Of a DNA stretch of 57,108 bases, positions 55,901 through 57,108 are shown piece by piece. This DNA comes from Microbacterium saccharophilum (GTDB lineage: Bacteria > Actinomycetota > Actinomycetes > Actinomycetales > Microbacteriaceae), in contig NZ_BKAH01000014.1 of the NCBI RefSeq assembly GCF_007992455.1, forward strand, positions 1 to 57,108. Direction: 5' to 3'. Every line of letters starts with the position of its first letter. Position 1 is the first letter of the stretch. Both the position numbers and the translations under genes were made by a program. Under the pieces are notes generated by a model. The model had not been told where the DNA came from. It searched no databases and was given only the letters and a program-made list of their open reading frames with translations.

Positions 55901-56866
55901 ATGTTTGATCTCCCCGGTTCCTGGGTCTGGGACTACTGGTTCGCCGACGACGGCGACCTCTACCACCTCTTCTTCCTCTACGCCTCGCGGGCTCTCCATG
56001 ACCCTGACGCGCGTCACTACCGCGCATCGATCGGCCACGCTGTCTCCACCGACCTCGTGGAGTGGACGCAGGTCTCCGACGCGCTCGTGCGCAGCGATGC
56101 CCCCGCCTTCGACGACCTCGCCACCTGGACGGGATCCATCGTGCGGCACCCCAACGGAACCTGGTTCCTCTTCTACACCGGCTCGACGCTCGCGCCCGGC
56201 GGGAAGAATGTCCAGCGGATCGGCTACGCCACCTCTGACGATCTCATGACCTGGACGAAGTCGGGGGATGCCGTCCTCGAGGCCAGCGGTCCCTGGTACG
56301 AGAAGCTGAACAGCGGCACGTGGCACGACGAGGCATTCCGGGATCCCTGGGTATTCGCGGACCCCTCAGGCGACGGATGGCACATGCTGATCACTGCGCG
56401 AGCGCCAGAAGGGCCGGTGGTCGGCCGCGGAGTGATCGGCCACGCATGGTCCGCTGACCTGCGCACCTGGGAACTGCGTGCACCTCTCTCGGCGCCGAGT
56501 GAGAGCGGGTTCGGCCAGCTCGAGGTCCTTCAAGTAGAGGTCGTCGATGGTCGCCCCGTCGTGATCTTCTCTTGCCTTGCAGAGCACTCGACGGAATCGC
56601 GGCATGGCTACGAGGGCGGGACGTGGGCTGCTCCAGCCGAGAGCGTTCTCGGCCCTTTCGATATCGCCGCCGCGTACCCGCTCACCGACCGGAGCCTTTA
56701 TGTGGGACGACTGTTGCAGCGTCGATCAGACGGCCTATGGCTGCTCTTCGCGTTCCGCAATACCGACGAAGATGGGGCGTTCGTCGGCGGGATCACCGAT
56801 CCGATGCCTGTGGCCTGGGAAGGGGACAGACTCGGCGTGCAGCACCTGGCTCCCGAACCGCGGTGA
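55901..56866 (+). CDS. Cytoplasmic GH32/GH68-like beta-fructosidase
   Basis: A 321-residue five-bladed propeller hydrolase without a signal peptide. In place of WMNDPNG it has 'VWDYW' with Asp 11 as nucleophile, an 'FRDPW' motif near 148 and a Glu in 'GQLEVLQV' near 207 as acid/base. It lacks the C-terminal beta-sandwich of classic GH32. It probably hydrolyses imported fructo-oligosaccharides. The family (GH32, GH68 or GH43-like) is uncertain. AAGGAC precedes the ATG. Confidence 0.8.
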   Translation: MFDLPGSWVWDYWFADDGDLYHLFFLYASRALHDPDARHYRASIGHAVSTDLVEWTQVSDALVRSDAPAFDDLATWTGSIVRHPNGTWFLFYTGSTLAPGGKNVQRIGYATSDDLMTWTKSGDAVLEASGPWYEKLNSGTWHDEAFRDPWVFADPSGDGWHMLITARAPEGPVVGRGVIGHAWSADLRTWELRAPLSAPSESGFGQLEVLQVEVVDGRPVVIFSCLAEHSTESRHGYEGGTWAAPAESVLGPFDIAAAYPLTDRSLYVGRLLQRRSDGLWLLFAFRNTDEDGAFVGGITDPMPVAWEGDRLGVQHLAPEPR

Positions 56867-56991
56867 ACGGCGGCGGGGCGCTCGTGCCCGGCAGCCGCAG
56901 GGGGCGCAACGTGTTCACACAGAGCCAGCGGCGCGGAGACGGCAACCCGCAATGCTTTGCCGTTCTTCTCCTCGGTGGGTAGATCAGTGGG

Positions 56992-57108
56992 ATGGAACGA
57001 GTCGCATCAGGTGTCGGCGAGCACATCGACGAAATGGAGACTCCCGCGGAGCTACTGGCGAGTACGGCCCAGCACATCCGCGAAATGCCATCTCCCTTGA
57101 GTTCAAAT
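56992..57108 (+). CDS. Partial frame running off the window end
   Basis: ATG after AGTGGG opens a frame with no stop for 39 codons up to the window edge. The visible residues are acidic and helical ('GEHIDEMETPAELLASTAQH'). Unrecognised. Confidence 0.3.
   Translation, partial: MERVASGVGEHIDEMETPAELLASTAQHIREMPSPLSSN

Noticed and set aside
33469..57108. Insertion sequence or transposase at the rearrangement joins
   Set aside because: No transposase frame or terminal inverted repeats were recognised near 42.36, 47.31 or 52.17 kb, so the cause of the joins remains open.

Overview
The window is a high-GC stretch that reads as the chromosome of an actinobacterium, most likely of the Microbacteriaceae (Microbacterium-like). 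The signs are the gene order (tig-clpP1-clpP2-clpX; ileS-folC-DUF4233-ndk; rne-rplU-rpmA-obg-proB-proA-nadD-rsfS), a short actinobacterial ileS T-box, paired ClpP subunits, and many genes whose -10 box lies only six bases before the start codon, as expected for leaderless mRNAs.

About 1-33.4 kb is conserved housekeeping DNA. It opens with a drug/metabolite-type transporter with a His-rich tail and a cation transporter, then tRNA-Gly, an NTF2-fold protein, tRNA-Pro, trigger factor and the ClpP1/ClpP2/ClpX protease. Next come an epoxide-hydrolase-like enzyme, a RibD-type reductase, a GyrI-like protein, an M3 peptidase, a regulator/69-aa protein/MFS exporter operon, valS with a small partner, a pentapeptide-like protein, and ileS-folC-DUF4233-ndk. 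A VKOR protein, RNase E/G, L21, L27, Obg, proline genes, nadD and rsfS complete it. It ends at tRNA-Ala(GGC).

About 33.4-39 kb is an integrative element whose left edge is the tRNA-Ala 3' end. It has an AlpA-type excisionase, a tyrosine recombinase, and small accessory genes of unknown function. These include a charged repeat protein, a zinc-ribbon/NERD nuclease-like protein and a small gene containing a perfect 17-bp inverted repeat. No right attachment site was recognised.

About 39-42.4 kb carries, on the minus strand, the end of a urease operon: a last piece of ureC, ureF, ureG, ureD and a Ni/Co transporter. ureA, ureB and nearly all of ureC are missing.

About 42.4-56.9 kb is a fructan (levan/sucrose) island. 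It holds a secreted multi-domain GH32 fructanase, a GH68 levansucrase, a membrane-anchored GH32 levanase-like enzyme, a LacI regulator, an ABC sugar importer, a PfkB kinase and a cytoplasmic GH32/68-like hydrolase. Together they would make levan from sucrose, cut it outside the cell, import the pieces, and hydrolyse and phosphorylate them inside. The island is mosaic: a LacI gene, an aldo/keto reductase and the ABC solute-binding protein have each lost their 5' part, at about 42.36, 47.31 and 52.17 kb. These cuts are the most unusual structural feature; they reflect either real rearrangement or assembly chimerism.
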